Made by a program: the position numbers and the translations under genes
Shown here: positions 14,301-29,454 of the stretch, piece after piece
Layout: every line of letters begins with the position of its first letter
Position numbering within the stretch: the first letter of the stretch is position 1
Assembly (NCBI RefSeq): GCF_015832195.1
Contig: NC_052019.1
Span: 47,681,016 to 47,745,015 of the forward strand
Reading direction: 5' to 3'
Source of the DNA: Motacilla alba alba
Lineage: Eukaryota; Chordata; Aves; Passeriformes; Motacillidae
DNA length: 64,000 nt
The notes under the pieces: model-generated
The model's database searches: none
The model's input: only the letters and a program-made list of their open reading frames with translations
What the model was told of the DNA's origin: nothing

Positions 14301-16740
14301 TGGTAGCCCACTCTCCATAACACCAGCCTGTGCCATTCAGTTAGCAGTCCCATATGTAGTTTGTAGAACTGCTGCTGACCTCCACAAGATGCTGACAATA
14401 TGTGGACAGTTGTCAGAATCAGTCTTATGAAGCTGAGGTCAAAGTGTTATGGGAAAAAAAAAAAAGTGCAGTAGCAATTTCACCTTGATACTGGACCTCC
14501 CTAGCTAAGCAGGTATATAAACTTAGTTTCAAGGAAAAGCCAAATGCTACAGGAAGTAGGATTCATATTTCCATGTGTAAATCCACCTTCCCTTTATGTG
14601 GGCTCCAAACCCTCAACACAGAAAGATGAAGTAGCCTGATTTGCAGGCACAAACTTTGGTCTTCCTCTGAAATAGTTAACTACATTTTTGTTCAGAGTAA
14701 GGAAAGGGCAGGAACTGAAAAGAGTGATCTTTACAGATCAGGTTTTTATTTATGTAAACTATCCAGAACACCTTGACAATCTGGGGGATACACAGAGCTA
14801 TATATAGAAGTATGAATAACTGTATAAGAGAGCATGACACTGTGTGCAAGCCAGAATACTCCTGAGTGTTTTCAGCCATATGTTTTCTTTCTTCTCAATA
14901 GCCTTGCACAGGTTATTCTAAATCCCTTTAGAACTATGTAAAAGAATTTTTTCTTGCCTTTTATGGTAGTTATTTCAGTATTAATACTATGTAGTCTGAG
15001 ACTTCCTCAAAACCTTCTGATTTGCCTTGAAGTTTCCCCTGAATAAACACTTCTATTAGGATCCTGTAAAGCTGTACCTCTATCCCATTGAAGTAGATCG
15101 TTCTGCAGTGAGCAGGTTATACAGAAACCTCATTGCTGAAGAAGTAGAAATGTTATAACATGAGGATTAGTAGATCAATAACCCAAACAGGCTGAATCCA
15201 ACTCCAGAGTCAGTACATACCTGTCATTATCCTGAGTTACTTACAGAGCTTTTTAGAACCGAATGCAAACCTATAAGGTAAGGTCTTTTCCAGGGATTTC
15301 GGTACCGTTACTGTTACTTGTATTCTGAGCATGAAAAACACATGCTGTAAACTAGTATTTAGCATTTCTGAGTTGAAATGCAAATGCTAAATTATTCTGG
15401 CTGGAGTGGGAGCTATTTGTGATTTGGGACCCATGGCATGCTTTCCAAGCAGGTAGTTTCAGGAGCACCAAGCCTCAGGAAGATTAAGATTACCCTGGGT
15501 TTGCTTTTCTTGGGTGACTGAGAGTTTCAGCAGTGAAACTCTCCTGCTTCACAGGAAGCATTTCTCAGGAAGCTTTTTACAGGAAGACACTCCCTGTTTG
15601 TGATCACAGAGAGAGATGAGAAGGTAAGAAGTAAAACTGATCAGGTCTTTTTGAAGCAACAGACTTACTGTAATTTGACTGGCTAGAGGACATACTTTGG
15701 ATTTCCAGCTTTCTTGTCTCTTACGGAGAGAAGCTTGATAAGTAATGTTTTGGGGAAGGTAAGTCAGAACTAAAGCCCAGAGCAATGCTTGAGAAGGGGG
15801 TAGGGCAGACAGGTGGTAGAGTTTAGAAAAATTCTGTGCTGTTTTAATGCATGCTTAGTCATGGAACTGCAGGGTAGGAAATTTGTTCCAGTGAACAAGT
15901 TTTCCCAGAGAACATTTCACACACAGTAAAGTGACACACATGTGAAAGGCTGGAGAGCTTCAGAACTAAAAGAGACAGAAAGCTAAGAATGTGCTAGAAG
16001 AAGTCCCTTCCTAATTTTTACTTTGAGAAGGGAACTGTTTTGGAAACAGTTGAACATAGCTGCAAAGTTTGGTCACAGGAACTGAAGGGAGAAGTTTGAA
16101 GGATGTGAAGGGAAGCAGGGTAGTCACACAGGCAGAAAATGTGTAGGTGCTTTGGGAGCATGCAGCTGCCAAGAATTGAGTAAGGAAAGTGCTGTATATA
16201 TCCAGATAGAGATGCAGACCTTGCTTAGATTATTCAGATGTCTGGCCTTCTTTGGAAAAACAGCAGTGAGATCAAAGGAAGTATCCTAAAGGAGGGCAAG
16301 AAGGGATAGTGAGAATGTGAAATGGAGAAGGCTAGAGATAAAAAAAAAAAAAAGGTTCTGGACCATGGAAGAAAAAGCTTACAACAGCATGTTTTGAAAT
16401 AAAGCTGTAATTTTTTTCAACTTGCAGAAAGTGAACAGAGCAAGTGAGAGGTGAAAAAGAGTTTATAGAGGTGAGAAATGAGATAAGAAAGAGGATTTTC
16501 AGTTTTCTTTTAAAATTAATCTAACAAAATTGTGAACTTCAGCTCTCTGTGAATGACAGTTGTTGTTCTTTCCTTCTAAGAGCTAGTGTGGTGTGACCAA
16601 GTGGTAACAGTGATGGACATGATGAGAAAAAGGTCTTTGGTGTGGCAAAAATACAGGAGGATGAATTTACCCATCTAGTTAGTTCACAAGACGTGCTGTG
16701 AACGCCCCATTCAAAATGATCAAATGGTTTATATGATATC
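11362..16740. other. non-coding stretch, no gene recognised
   Basis: AT-rich sequence with homopolymers at 11972-11987 (A16) and 16340-16353 (A14). Short frames only. One exon-like segment, 13019-13065, lies between a pyrimidine-rich acceptor-like run and a good GTGAGT donor, but it is too short and unsupported to annotate. The block around 11990-12130, rich in ATTA-type motifs, could be a conserved non-coding element, but only an alignment would show that. Confidence 0.55.
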
Positions 16741-16747
16741 TTTTTCT

Positions 16748-16985
16748 GCGGCGCGCGGAACCAAATCTGTGTCCTGGAGTAAGGTCACTACACTGTCAGC
16801 TGGGTGACAAACCCAGTGTGAGCATTGACTCATGATTGCAGGCCACGGGCCTCAGGCCAAGAGAAGTCGAGCGTGCCCCAGAGGTGACGCGCGCACTCCC
16901 GGCGGGCGGAAGGCTTCCAGTCCATCGGCACGCCGCCATGCCATCCCCGCGCCAACTCGTGGGAAGGCAGCCGGGCTGCCTCCAA
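16748..16985. promoter_or_regulatory. orphan CpG-dense islet
   Basis: About 240 bases, densest at 16838-16980, with many CpG dinucleotides and GC-rich motifs, inside a long CpG-depleted region. It is much smaller than a standard CpG island, and no splice donor or recognised coding sequence accompanies it. It may be an orphan CpG islet (enhancer or unannotated promoter) or a recently inserted GC-rich repeat fragment. The short open frames across it are explained by the lack of stop codons in GC-rich DNA. Confidence 0.5.
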
Positions 16986-17099
16986 AGGGAGTGTGACTTG
17001 TCTGCCTGTCCAGATGGATGTGGCGTTGTGCTGGCAGCAGTGAAAACCTGGCAGAGAGGAGGAAGGGAGTCTGTTGGGTAGCCACTCACTGTTTGTGAC

Positions 17100-20000
17100 A
17101 AGCTTTTTACGGAGACTTGAACGCTTGCTGAGGATGCCCTGTTAACTTTGCCCAAAAATATCTGATATTTTGCAAGAAATAGCAGAGACGAGGGCAGGTG
17201 TTGCACTGCTGTGGGTCAGGGTAGCTCTCCTGATTTCAGCAGAGTTGTACTGGTTGAGTTTTGGCTCAAGGTCTGAGCAATGGCATTACATAGTGAGGCT
17301 GTTACTGCACTCCTGTAAAATGGTACCGTTCCAGATCTTCCTGGTATAACACAGATGTCAGCCTGCCCCTCAAGTGTTCCTGTTAAGATATGTTGCTACT
17401 GAGAATTTATTTGGGGCTTCTGCATCCGTTTGAAAGGTAGCAACCTCCTTGCTGCAGCTGAATGCTTCAGACAATGCCATGACAACTGTACCACACGGTG
17501 CCTGCCAGGTTCAGGCAAGGACATGGTGGAGCACACGTCAGCAGTGAAGCTGCAAATGAGGTAATGTGTTATCAGCAGACAGGTCAAGGCTCTGTGTATC
17601 AACTCCTGGAGCACAGAGTGACTAAAAATAGCTTTCTATTGCAAGTAACCATTTCCCAAAGAAGGAAATGCCTTGATTAACACCTTCCACCCCAAACAAA
17701 CCAGGAATTACTTAATGTAGTTCCTGTACCCCTTTACATCCTGATGGTCTAGTTGGATGCCTGGCTCAAGTGCTCTGCTTTCACCTCCAGAAGGTGACCA
17801 TAAGTCAAGAGTCATATAAAGACCTGAGCAATCCCAGCCACAACCCCATCACCTGACTGTCACCAAGGATTGTATTACAGTTATGCACCAGCCTCTCTCT
17901 GCCAGGAATGTGAGTGTCTGGAGCAAGTGTGGAGATGAACTACTCCTCATGGCTTTTGAGGTACACATCATCAGGTCAGGATCTAGACTACTAAATTACC
18001 TCACACGTCAACTTCCTAGTCGGGTCTGAACTGTGAACAGAGAAGCCTTTGGCTTCTGTTATGAAACCAGACTTTATAGCCATACACAGGCACCAGAAAG
18101 ATCCCAAGGAAATATTGCTGTTATTGAAAAAGAAAATAGTATTCACGTGTAGCTTCTTGAGTGCCCTGAGAAGTTTATTTTATCCATTAAACTGTAGTGG
18201 ATATTTTGGTCCTTGCAATGTATGAAGTCTATAGCACAACACTTCAGTGTGAAGGGTGTGAGTCTGTTCTCCCTAACTGTGTGGAGCAGCATGGACTTGA
18301 GGCAAGGGTAGAAGTAAGTGAGGTCCAGTTTATTATTGGAGGACAAAAAAAAATCAAGCTTAGGTACTGTAATTGTGGTTTTGCATCTTCATAAAAAAAG
18401 TTTATTTGATTTCAATAGGTTGCTTCTAAGTAGGTTTGTTACTCACTACCTTGTCCATCAGCTCTGATGCTTTAACTCTGGCCAAGCAATATCTATTCCT
18501 TCTGCCCTCCTAATTATACTTATCCATATATTTACATTAGTAAGTCATGGAGTATGCTGATCCTGTCTAAGGAGAGTGACAGGCTTACAACTGTGCCACT
18601 ACAGGCCAACGCAGTGTTCTTCTGAAGACACTACTGCTTTGAGAACATGCAATAGAGGGCAAAAATGAAAAAGCAAAAGCATTTTGAAAAGGCACTTACT
18701 AGATACACCAGAAACAAGCATGGTGAATAATTCATGGCACATCTTTTAGTGACCACAGGTGTTTTAGTAACATACATACACAAGGAGCTTAAGCAGGTCC
18801 ATTGGATCAGGCAGGCCAAACTCCTCTGCATTTCCATTATCTGACTCACGACTGGGCTTTCTTTTTTTCCTTCCTGACTACACACAGTGCAGTGAGTATA
18901 AAAAGGACAATTAAGCACCACTGCTGAGCATGTCTCTTCTTCCCATGCTGCACACCCTGGCAACAAATCAATTTTGTCCTTTGCTGCAACACTTTCTCTC
19001 TGCTGCCTCAAAATTACTCTCCCAGAATCCTCTAGAGCAACTTTTTTTTCCCCCTTCACAGTTCATTCTGCCAGTTGCCGCTTCAATAGAAAGCATATAG
19101 CAAGCAATAACTTTGTGTTTTCCATTCCCTCTAAAGGTTAACTATAGGTGAATGTTTTATTCTTTATAACAAGTAATTGACATGCATGAGCCAACTTTCT
19201 GTTCAGAACATAATTTGTATTCTTGAGAGATCTGTGCGTGTTCTTGTTCATATTGCTTCTTCCCTGCAGGGATCTGGGAGGGGGAGGAGAAGGAGAAGCT
19301 TTTAAAGTTTGGCTCACAAAAGTTGCAGAGAAAGATCTAGGCTTTCAGCTCCATCAGATAAATGCTAATGTAACTGCACCGTGTACAGTACAGTGGCAGG
19401 TACTGATAGGAAAAGAACAGAGTAAATAAGGGGGAGGGAGAAGGCAAGAAGTCAGCAGGCAAAACCCCCAGAATACTGGAGTGTTCAGGCAAGCTTGCTG
19501 CTAAAATATAAATCATCAGGAACTTTGATCCCAAAGGTTGGTGAGCTCATTAGAAATACAATTCAATTTGATAGGAATTTAATGAAAGCTTTCCAATGAA
19601 AAGTTGATGTAGTTCTTCAAAGCCTTACATCGGGGCATTTGGTCAGCATTTGTTTAATTAAACTTAAAGATACGATCCCAAGATCACTGAAACTAGATTT
19701 GCTTCACTCACTTCAGTGAGTTTAGAATGAAGTTCAAAAAAGCATCATTTTAATGGGGGTGTGGCAGGGACTTTTACACAGCATACTTTTTCTTTTTTTT
19801 TTTAATAAATCAAGAGTCTTCTCATGTGGTTACATCTTCTTGTGAGAAGGTCTTTTTAGAATTTTGGTTTAAAAAGAGTGTCAGCACATATGCAACCCCT
19901 GTAATTCAGAACATAGTTTGCGGGTTGTGGTCTCCTCAGTCAGGCTGATAGGTGTGGTGGGTACAGCTGTGTAATCCTTATGATGCTGTCAGCTGCTGCT

Positions 20001-23000
20001 TTAATTTTACCACACAATAGTGATTTTTTATTTTGTAGTAAGGATCTTCAGCCCCTTTATATATGATTTTTTTTCAAAATTAAACAGACCTAAGATCCCC
20101 TTTAACAAACACAGAATATTTTGAAAAGCTAATGTAAAATCACATATAGAGACTTGATATTCACATTTTAACCTATGAGGGTAGCTCCTGCTGACCAGCA
20201 GTAACCCCCTCCCTTAGCTTGTAACATTCAGATTTGTGGTTTTGAAAGAATGAACAATGCAGTTTTACTGAAGAAAATATAATTTACAGGCAGAACTGGG
20301 ACAGGTTTATATATTAGTTGCACATGATCGTGGCCATTTATGAGACTTAGCTAGTGGAGTCTTCACACTACTTATGTTACAGTATCCTCTTGTAGCCTGC
20401 TCCTTGCAGTTTCCTGTTGCACTCACCAACAAGAATTCTCCACACACAGATCCTAGCTGTCTACTAAAAAATACTCCAAATTCTAAGGAACTAAGGCAAC
20501 TCAGGCAGACAAAGCCACCTATCTTGTACAACAAAAGCCCGAAAGAGCACCATGAGGTTATTCTTTCCACTCACACTTTATTTCAAACAGGTGTGCAAAG
20601 GGAACATATCAGAGAGATTTAAATAGGTTGAGAAGACTGTGAATTTCCATCTACGCTTGGTCTAATTAAAGCTATGAACATTCGTGAGACTGAGAATTTT
20701 GTTTAGAGTAATCCCCTTTTCAAAACTGTCATATGCCAGGAAATGTTAGAAGCAGAGTTGCTTATTCCCCGTGTTCTTGAGCTACTGTGTTTGCCATTTA
20801 AATATCAACATTTCTCAAGAGCTTTCATTTTAACCCACAGAGGTTTTCCCACAGTAACTTCTGGCTGATTTGTGAGCCCCTTACTCATACCGGTGATTAG
20901 TTAATTCCACAAATGCAATTGGATCACATTTAATTATGACTGCATCAATGTAAAAGGTTTCCAGCCTTTTAGGACTAACCCAGATAGTGCTATGAGATAA
21001 TCTCCCAGAAGCTGTGATCACCAGACTTTTTTCTGCTTCTGCTTGTGTGAAAGATAAGCCACTGCCACCACAGACAAGTGACAGAATGTTTCTATTGCAA
21101 GCCATACCAAGCATGGGTTTGTTTTTTGATTTTCCCAAATTTACACCATCTCACTCAATGTACTTCCAAGCTTTGCACCTCTACCCAGTATTTGCACTTA
21201 AAAATAATTAACAAATTATACAGAAAAATATTTATGTGCTATTTATGTACCACAGGCATGTCTTCATGCATCTGCTGAGCTAGGGGGCCTCCTCTTAGCT
21301 ACTGGAAGGATATAAAATGTCCTTTTGACTTCCCTCACTGTTACATGGTTCTTCCTAAAGGGCTATAGAGTGAGTTCTTCCATGGATGCATGTAAGTTTT
21401 CATATGTGATCTCACTGCAGTCAGTGACATTATTTGTGAGATTAAATAATCACCACTGTGGAAAAGCACTCATGTTCGTGTTCTTTTTAATGAAAGGGGG
21501 AAAAAGCTTTTCAGTACAGGGACTACAATCCTACATGGAGCAGCAGTCAAAGGCCAGAACTGGAAACAGGTGCTCGTGGATCACACAAGTCCTCCTGAGG
21601 CACCAAATGGGTCCAGGGCTAAATCTACATACAGAGCACAGGGCTAGCCATCCCCCTAGGGCTCCTCTTGTTGGTGTCTGAGGGACAGATTTCCCTCAGC
21701 TTTTGCCTGCAAGTTACAAAGCTTTCTTTTTTTTAAGAACTGCTATGTAATAACCTAAAGTAGCCTGCCCCATCTATCCTGAGTGCAGCCAGGCAGAGTT
21801 CCTTCATAGTATCTGTCATGCCTAAAAATATTCCTGTTATGAAAATAAAGACAGAGATCTCTGGTTTTGTGTGCTGTGCCTGGGTGCTTAATGTACCTGT
21901 AAGTGCACGTGGAGATAGTCTGAGGGTGAGCTTCTTCATCCTCAGAGAGTGAATGCTGTACTGAAGGATTATTTAAACAGTGAGCATCGTGATAAGGGCT
22001 TGATACCTGTTTCTGAGTATCTGTCCATAGCTCTACTGCTGCACTGTAAATGCATCAAAACCAAAGCAGACAGTATGTAAAATAGAGCAGGGAATACCTC
22101 TGACTTCTATACTTGCTAAACTTGCAAAGCTGTGGGCAGTGCTGCTCACAGTAATACTTTACAGGCATGAGAGAAATACGGAGCATTAAGAGCAAAATAA
22201 CAGAAATAAAGAGCAATAAGGCAGGCTAAGCCTCATAAGTGAGATGAGGTGTACAACGGGGATGTTTGGAAGGAAAGAGACTAAAGAACAGAGCAAAGTA
22301 GGTAAGATGTACCTTTACTGGTGTGTAGAGGATGACAATGGCAAGGGTCACAGTGACAAGGCAGAAAAGTGAGAGGCGTTTTAGATCACATGTGGTTTTC
22401 CTTCTCTGAAAGTTTTAAGTCATAGAAAAAGCCCATAAAGGAATCAGATATGACCATACAGAAACAGGAACTGATGAAAGAATTTAAGTCTCAGGGTAGA
22501 GGAAAACCCTATTAGTTGAATGTTTCTCACAGGTTTTATTTTTTCCCTTCTTGCTTTTAAAATGATGTTCAGTTCCCTAACAGAGGCAAACCCTGCAACT
22601 GAACCTGCCCAGTTTAGGTGTTTTAAGGTACAGAGGGAAGCAGAAAACATGCAAGCACAAATACATGCTGAGTTTAGGAGAAGAAAAAGAAACAAAAGAA
22701 AGGATAAAACAAAGAAAAGGCCTTCAGTTCCCTCCGAACCTTCTCCAGGTCAGCACTGTTGCTGACTATAGTGCAAGACAGGATTTTCTTCAGGATGCCC
22801 AGATTGTATGAAAGGATGTTTATTTCTCACAAATGCTATCTTTACATCCAGTGTTGCTTTGAAACCTTCTTTGCTTCATAATCTCTACAGTTCTCCAACC
22901 AATATCTCCATGTACTCCCCCTCTGAGACTGCTGAAAACTACTTCTAAATTCCCTGGAGGGAAGGACACAGTCAGATGAGGTAGCACTTTCCTGCTCAGT

Positions 23001-26000
23001 TCTGAACATAGAACCCATAACCCTTCCAAAAGGACTGCCATTTACCCCCTTGAATGTCCTGATTTAGTTCAAATCATATTCATATATATATAATTAACAT
23101 TTTAAAAGGGTTTCTAAAGTCTGTGTCATAGCCTGTAAAATGCTTTGGCACATGCAGAGGAATTTAGGTACTTTCAGGTTAAAACAGTGTTGGCAAAAGA
23201 AAGAAAACCAGAGGCCGTAATAAAAAGCCCAAATCCTTGAAAGCACATGATGTGTCCTTCCCTATGCATTAGGCTGCAAGAAGTGTGTTGATAGGCAACA
23301 TTAGATATACAAGGATGAGGTAAACAAAAAGCCCAAGGATTATCAAGTAAATATTTGGGTGTATTAGCTAACTGTTTGGGGGTGTTTTGCATTTTAAAAT
23401 TTGTTTGTGTTAATGTTTGAGTCCAACATGCCTTCTAAAAAAAGATAACTGAAACGATCTGTCTCCTGCCCACAGTCATCTCCTCCATCAATATTTTTGC
23501 TTATCTCTCCTCGCATGTTTCATGTTGTTTCAAGCAGCTCTTTAGCAAGCCACAAAAATGTTAGCTATCCAGCTAAGTTTAAGTGGACCCCAGCTGAAGT
23601 AAATACTCCAGGCATATTATCTCTGTTTTTCATTTCTTGGTTAGTATTCTTTGGGCATGCTACATGTAGATCAGGAGTCTTTAAAATGTTTAGTGAGGGA
23701 ACCATGCATTACAGTAACTCTTGCTTTCACAGTGCTGTGTTTCTATAGTAACCACCTTATTAAAGCACTGCAGCCATCTGCTTTAAATACTAACTTCACA
23801 AGACCATCAGGACTAGCTTAAAACGGTATCACATGTTCATTAAATACTAAAACTAGAAACAAAAGAAAAGAACTAAAGGAAAGAGCTTTTTCCTGTTCCT
23901 TCAATCTAATCTTGGAAAAAAACCCAACACTTGTTTGCTCTTTTTAGATAATTTAACAGTTTGTGCCACTGCTTTACTAAGAACTGTGGAAGTGGCCACA
24001 CTTGCTGTTGGTGACATAAACTACAACTTTCTGGGATGTTGCAAAAACGAACAAATGAAGAAAATAGCTTCTTGGGGTAGGCGGACAGTCTGTACATGTT
24101 CCTGATAAGAGATTTTCTGGACCCTGTTTTTGCAGCAGTACTCTCAGGCATACTGTGGTGAAGTCTTTAGAGGAAGGAGCATACAGGGAAACATCCAGCA
24201 GCAGCTGAGAAGTGCCACACTGAAGCAAACAACTGTCTGCTTTTATCATGGTCTGCTAAAGGGCAAATGCCTCAGAGAAGTGTATAATCACTCAGTAATA
24301 CATTCAGCCAACCTCTATCTGATAGCCAAAACACTAAGACTTAAACCCCCTACAGACTGTATCCTTAAGGAGCAGAAGCCTTGACATGGCCCTAATTCAC
24401 AGAAATGTCTGCTACTTACGAAGGAACCTGCTTAAGTGACAGGCTGTGATGGCAAGGTCTTTAGATTAAGCACATCCACTGTCTTTGTTTCCTTTCAGCA
24501 ATTTGAAATAAGTTGGCTGCTACCTTCTTTAAATACTGTCTTTCTTCAAATTGTGCAATAAAGCCAAAGGTAGCTCCTCAGAGCCCTGCTCTGTCTTCAG
24601 TGTATGTTATCTAGCTCACACTCCAGGGTTACTTTCACTGTGCTTTACTTCCTGCTCCCTCATTCCGTGCTGCCTGTTTTGAGGCCCTGACCCAGCACAA
24701 GATATTGTATTTAGAGCCAGAATACATAGGAACACTCACAATTTGCAAATTTCATCTGAAAATCCCACTGGAACAAGAAAGAGGAGAAGTCAGTTCTTCC
24801 CATGGTCAAACCATACAGCTCTGGCACTATAGCTCAAGAGAAATATTTTCTAGTGTTTTGCATTCTCTGAAACATGTTTCTGTCTTCATTCACTACAGCT
24901 TAACAAAGCCATACATACTGCTAAGATTAAGTACTGTGTTAATCTGTTTTTCCCACTTCTCTTTACTGCCACATTGAGCAAGTGCCTACACTTAAGCTGT
25001 TCATTGTATTGTCCACATCTCCTTCTATGGCAGACAACTCTTTGCATCCTGCACAGAAAAGCAACAGCGTGCCCAGATAACACAGGCAGGTGGTCCTTGG
25101 CCAAGAAATGCACATTCTGATGGATCACCAGACCCTCACAAAAATGTGTAATTACTTGAGATCAAGATCCCCCCACTATGCAGTTCCTCCTCCCTGATGA
25201 CACCAACTTCTCTGTTTCACACACTAGCTTTTTTTCTGAAGCTCTTAGGGTGTTTCTTGTTGTGGTAGCCTGAGGGCAATGTCTCAAGGCAGGAACAATC
25301 ATGAGCAAAAACACTGAATGAGGAACAGGAGTTCCTGGAGTTAGAGTGAACATCAAGCTGAGCAGTTATGTCAACATTTTTGAGAAAAAAGACAATTTTT
25401 GCCCAGGCCCTTTTTTTGTGGCTTTGTCAGACAATAAGTTACTTTTCTTCTTAAGCCTTGGCAGGGCTTCAACTGGAATGCTTTATCTGTCCAAAAGGCA
25501 AAAATGTTCATCAAAATGAGAAGACCTGGAAGAGTACAGAATCTCTATTAGCAAAGGTCTTCTAGAGCAGATTATCCACCTATTTATCAAATGTGCCATT
25601 TTTATGATTTGGCTGACTTGGGAGAAGAAGATGGAACAAATGGTCCTTCCATGACTATTTCATACAACTTTTAGAAGCAGTTTGTCCATCTTTCTTACTG
25701 CTGTGCACTGGTACATGGAAAGCCTATTTAGTATATCCTGAGAATTTTCCTGGATAAAGGTACAAGCAAGTTTGAATAGGCCAAAAAGGAGCTCACAAAG
25801 GAAAGATACTGGCCACTCTTTCTCTCAAAATTAAACTAACCCAAATTGTCCACATCAAAACTTCACACTGAAGCATGACATTCTTTTGCATGGAGTTTCA
25901 TGGAAATTGCCATTCTTGAGACAACCATACTTCACATTTGTGGACCTGCAGCAAGGATAAAAAAATAAGGGGAAAAAAAAAAGGCTGTCAGGATAATGGA

Positions 26001-29000
26001 TCATGAGTAGAAGAGAAGGTCTGATTTTCCTGCTGCTGATGTATCTCTGTTGAATTAATGAATCAGGGTTTCTGCAGCTTGGCTGTTAAATATATGCAGC
26101 TGCTTTCTTTCATTGATATATAACTTGACTACTAGAAATAGGGATTTTTTCATATTTTGAAGCTTTGGAGGTTGGCCATGGCCAAAGCCAGGCTAGCGGG
26201 CAAAGCACAGTAGTGTTTCTTGTAGGACTGAAAGACATGGGAAGAAACCTCACAACCTCACTGGTTTAATCCTGTGTATATGAAGAAGAGCCATTGCTGG
26301 TATGACTCAGCCATCTTTTGTTTTTTTAAACTCACTCTGTAAGGGGGGATTTTCTTGCTTTCCTAAGAACATTTCTGGGCACTTTTCCCCAGTACTGTAA
26401 AAAATCTGAAATGCTCCTTGTTCCTTTCATTGGTTTTGTTCTCTTATTCACATATTATAATTCTTGTGAATCTTGAATTTACAGGACTTGTTATGTTTTT
26501 AAGTAGGGTGATAGGAAACATTTTCTGCCAGTGGTTTATGCTGAACATGTATTTAGGAGGCCTGTTGCATGTTCCCACCTTGCCTTTGAGTGCTTCATGC
26601 AGTTGTTAGTGTAACTTAATGTACTGTCCAGCAGGTATTCTGTATATTTTATTCTCTGTGCACAAAACCAATAAGCAGTTGGTCTGTTAAGGAACCATCT
26701 TCTGCTAAGAAAACAGTGAGTAAGAGAGACAGAGGAACAATTTGACCCATCTGTCTACCTCCTAGGTCAGGAAGTCCTCTCACTGCCTCATTCGTGCTTC
26801 AACTTTGGTAGCACAATTGAGGTGCAATTCAGATCCTATCCAAGATTCCCAACTCCAAGAGACATTAATACAGAACCCTCAGGTAAATACCAGAAGTGTT
26901 GTTTCATCTCTTCTCCATCTTCCCCTGCTTTTTTTGGTAGATTGGATTTTCAAAGTGGTGAGGAAAGAGGAGTATTGACTGAACAGTATAAACTGGCGAA
27001 TAATCTCTTGCTCTTTCCCACACACCTAGGTGGCAGAGAGAGCTGTGGCTGGGAATAGTTGTTTATTATGCCAAAGGATTTTCTTCCCCAAACTGTGCAC
27101 TGTCATGACTGTAGATCAATCCATCTAAGTATAAGAAAAATCAAAATCCTAAGTCTGTTCTGTGGGAGTTGAGTAAAACTCTTTAGTAAGACTTGTACCT
27201 GTGTATCTGAAGACATAATTAAACTTTAGGTGTGCCTTTTGCTGAACTTGTTAAACAAGATTTCCACTGCTTTTTTACCTAGAGGACAAACCCATGACAG
27301 AGTCTGTATTTATTTTGCGATACTCATCTAAACTGACACAATGGCAGTATTCACCCTGTAGCGTACAATGGTAATCTTACACTGTTCCCTTACCTCCTGC
27401 CCCCAGCTAAAAGCATTGAATAAAATAAATTTTATCATAAGCAGCACTTCTTCCCTTATATTCTCTTCATTGGGTGACTAAAAGAAACTCTTCATATAGT
27501 GTAAGAAAATAATATAAACAATAAGAACATTCTCTGAGTAAGATATTTACCAGACAGAATTTGTGTATCTGTATTGTCATTACACTGGTTAAGTTAAATG
27601 TACTGGTAAAGCCCACAGACATCATAAATACTAATAATCCAGTCCTTGTAAACCTCAGTACTCTCTGATTCAGAACAATTTAAAAAGTGCTTTAGGGTTT
27701 CTGAAGAAAGTCTCCAGAGGATGTACAATGATGTACCCAAGAGGAAAGCTATATACATTAAGGGATAACTTTACGCTAAGGCTCTAATTCTCCATTCTCC
27801 CACTCTGCCCATACTTGCACAGTTTCACAGTAAGGTGGATCTGCTTTCCTCAGGCAGGAGAAATGCTACAAAGAGCTCTTAAAATAGGAACACAACAGTG
27901 ACCTATTTTCAGTACTTCCATTCTTATTTCTAAGTCTATTATATACAGTGCAATGAACATTGTAATGAACATTCAGCAGTGAAAAGACAACAATAACTGA
28001 CCAAGTACATTTGCTCACCTTCTAAGTAAAAGATTAAAAGTAGTTAGGAGACTGGACAAAACTGGCAATAGCTGACCTGCAGAGCAGTTCCCCAGCTCAG
28101 GTTAGAGCTAACAGAGACCACATGAAGTGAGCTAGTGATCAAGCCAGAGTGAACACATATCACACTCTCTTGTTTCATTTTGCTTACGTAGCAAAGAAAC
28201 TTTGCAGGAATTTTGACAACTCTAATGTAGAGCTGCCATGGGTATGGTTGGAAAAAATGACATGTATACCTAGAAAAATTTTATTCAGTAGTGGGATTGA
28301 ACTGTATTGCAGAAGAGGCACGGAGAAGCTCATAGTGTGTCTTTCCTACAGGCTTTATCATTATGATATTTACAAATACTGCGATGTATTACAATAGAAC
28401 TACCATCTTTTTACCATCTCATCTACTTTTGAAAAGTCAACTTTCTATTTGGGAGAAGGAAAATAATTTTTCATCATTTAGGAGGCTTTTGCAAAGCTGA
28501 GATTAAATTCTTCAATTCCAAAAGTGAAAACTGGAAGTGATTTTCAACAAGGATGGGTTATTTTCGCTCATTTCGCAGATTTTTCAAGAAAACTCTGATT
28601 ATCTTAAGCAATCACTCACAGTTATAGTACCTGTCTTCCTCCACATATGTGTATTTCTGAGACAACTTCAAGAATGCTAGAATCTGTCAAAAACGAATTG
28701 TTGGATCATGTACTCCACTCTACTATAAACTGCCAACTTCTAGAAAGCAAGCTGCTTTGGAGTACTTTGGCATACAATACAAACTTCTTGTAAGAGCTTC
28801 AACGATGAGGAAGGAATGCTTTATTTTTTTCAGTTGCTGTGTACTGTAAAAAATATACATATGAAGATAGAACATGGACATTTGACAGTTGAACACTCAG
28901 TGCTTAGTTTGCTTAAGCAGCATTTCTTCTATGGTTTTTTTTTCTTAAGGCCCATGTCAAAAAACCAAATCAGCCATATAGTGGTATTCATGTTTTGTAG

Positions 29001-29450
29001 ATGGAAGTGTTTAATTTGAAATTACTAAGGCATCTTTTTCCTAAATGGATGGTCACAGCCTGACTACAAAGCATTCATTAGTGCCTGAGTGCAAGTGTTA
29101 ATAAAGGAATAAAAAAGGAACTGTCAATCAGGAACTACACGATCGTGCAGTGTTCTTTTCTTTTAGCCAAAAGTAATCCAGCTTTGCATTTCCTTCCCGT
29201 TGTGAGAGTTTTATGTGCTGAGTTAGTTCAATGCAGAAACAGACTTAGCGTGCCGAAGAATACAGTCACTTCTTTCCCTGAGTTGCTGAATCACTTACCC
29301 GCCGCTCCTGCTAGTTAATAGTAGCTATTTTTAGTTTATGGTGGAAAATGCTCTCATGGTGGCAATGATACTTCAAAACAGTTTGGGAGCAAAATCATCT
29401 GCTTTGAACATCTCTCAGAGCCTGTGTGGGTACAAGCGCCTCACTATTCG
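17100..29450. other. non-coding stretch, no gene recognised
   Basis: About 12 kb of AT-rich, CpG-poor sequence with no recognised repeat element and no frame with coding-like composition. The longest frame here, on the minus strand at 18631-19059 (142 codons), is about what chance gives in this much DNA and resembles nothing known to me. A segment near 26818-26880 is flanked by weak acceptor and donor-like sequences but its composition is not coding-like. Confidence 0.55.
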
Positions 29451-29454
29451 TTCC

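Noticed and set aside
18631..19059. 142-codon minus-strand frame
   Set aside because: About one frame of this length is expected by chance in the window. There is no codon bias and no recognisable domain; the hydrophobic C-terminus reflects T-rich sequence.
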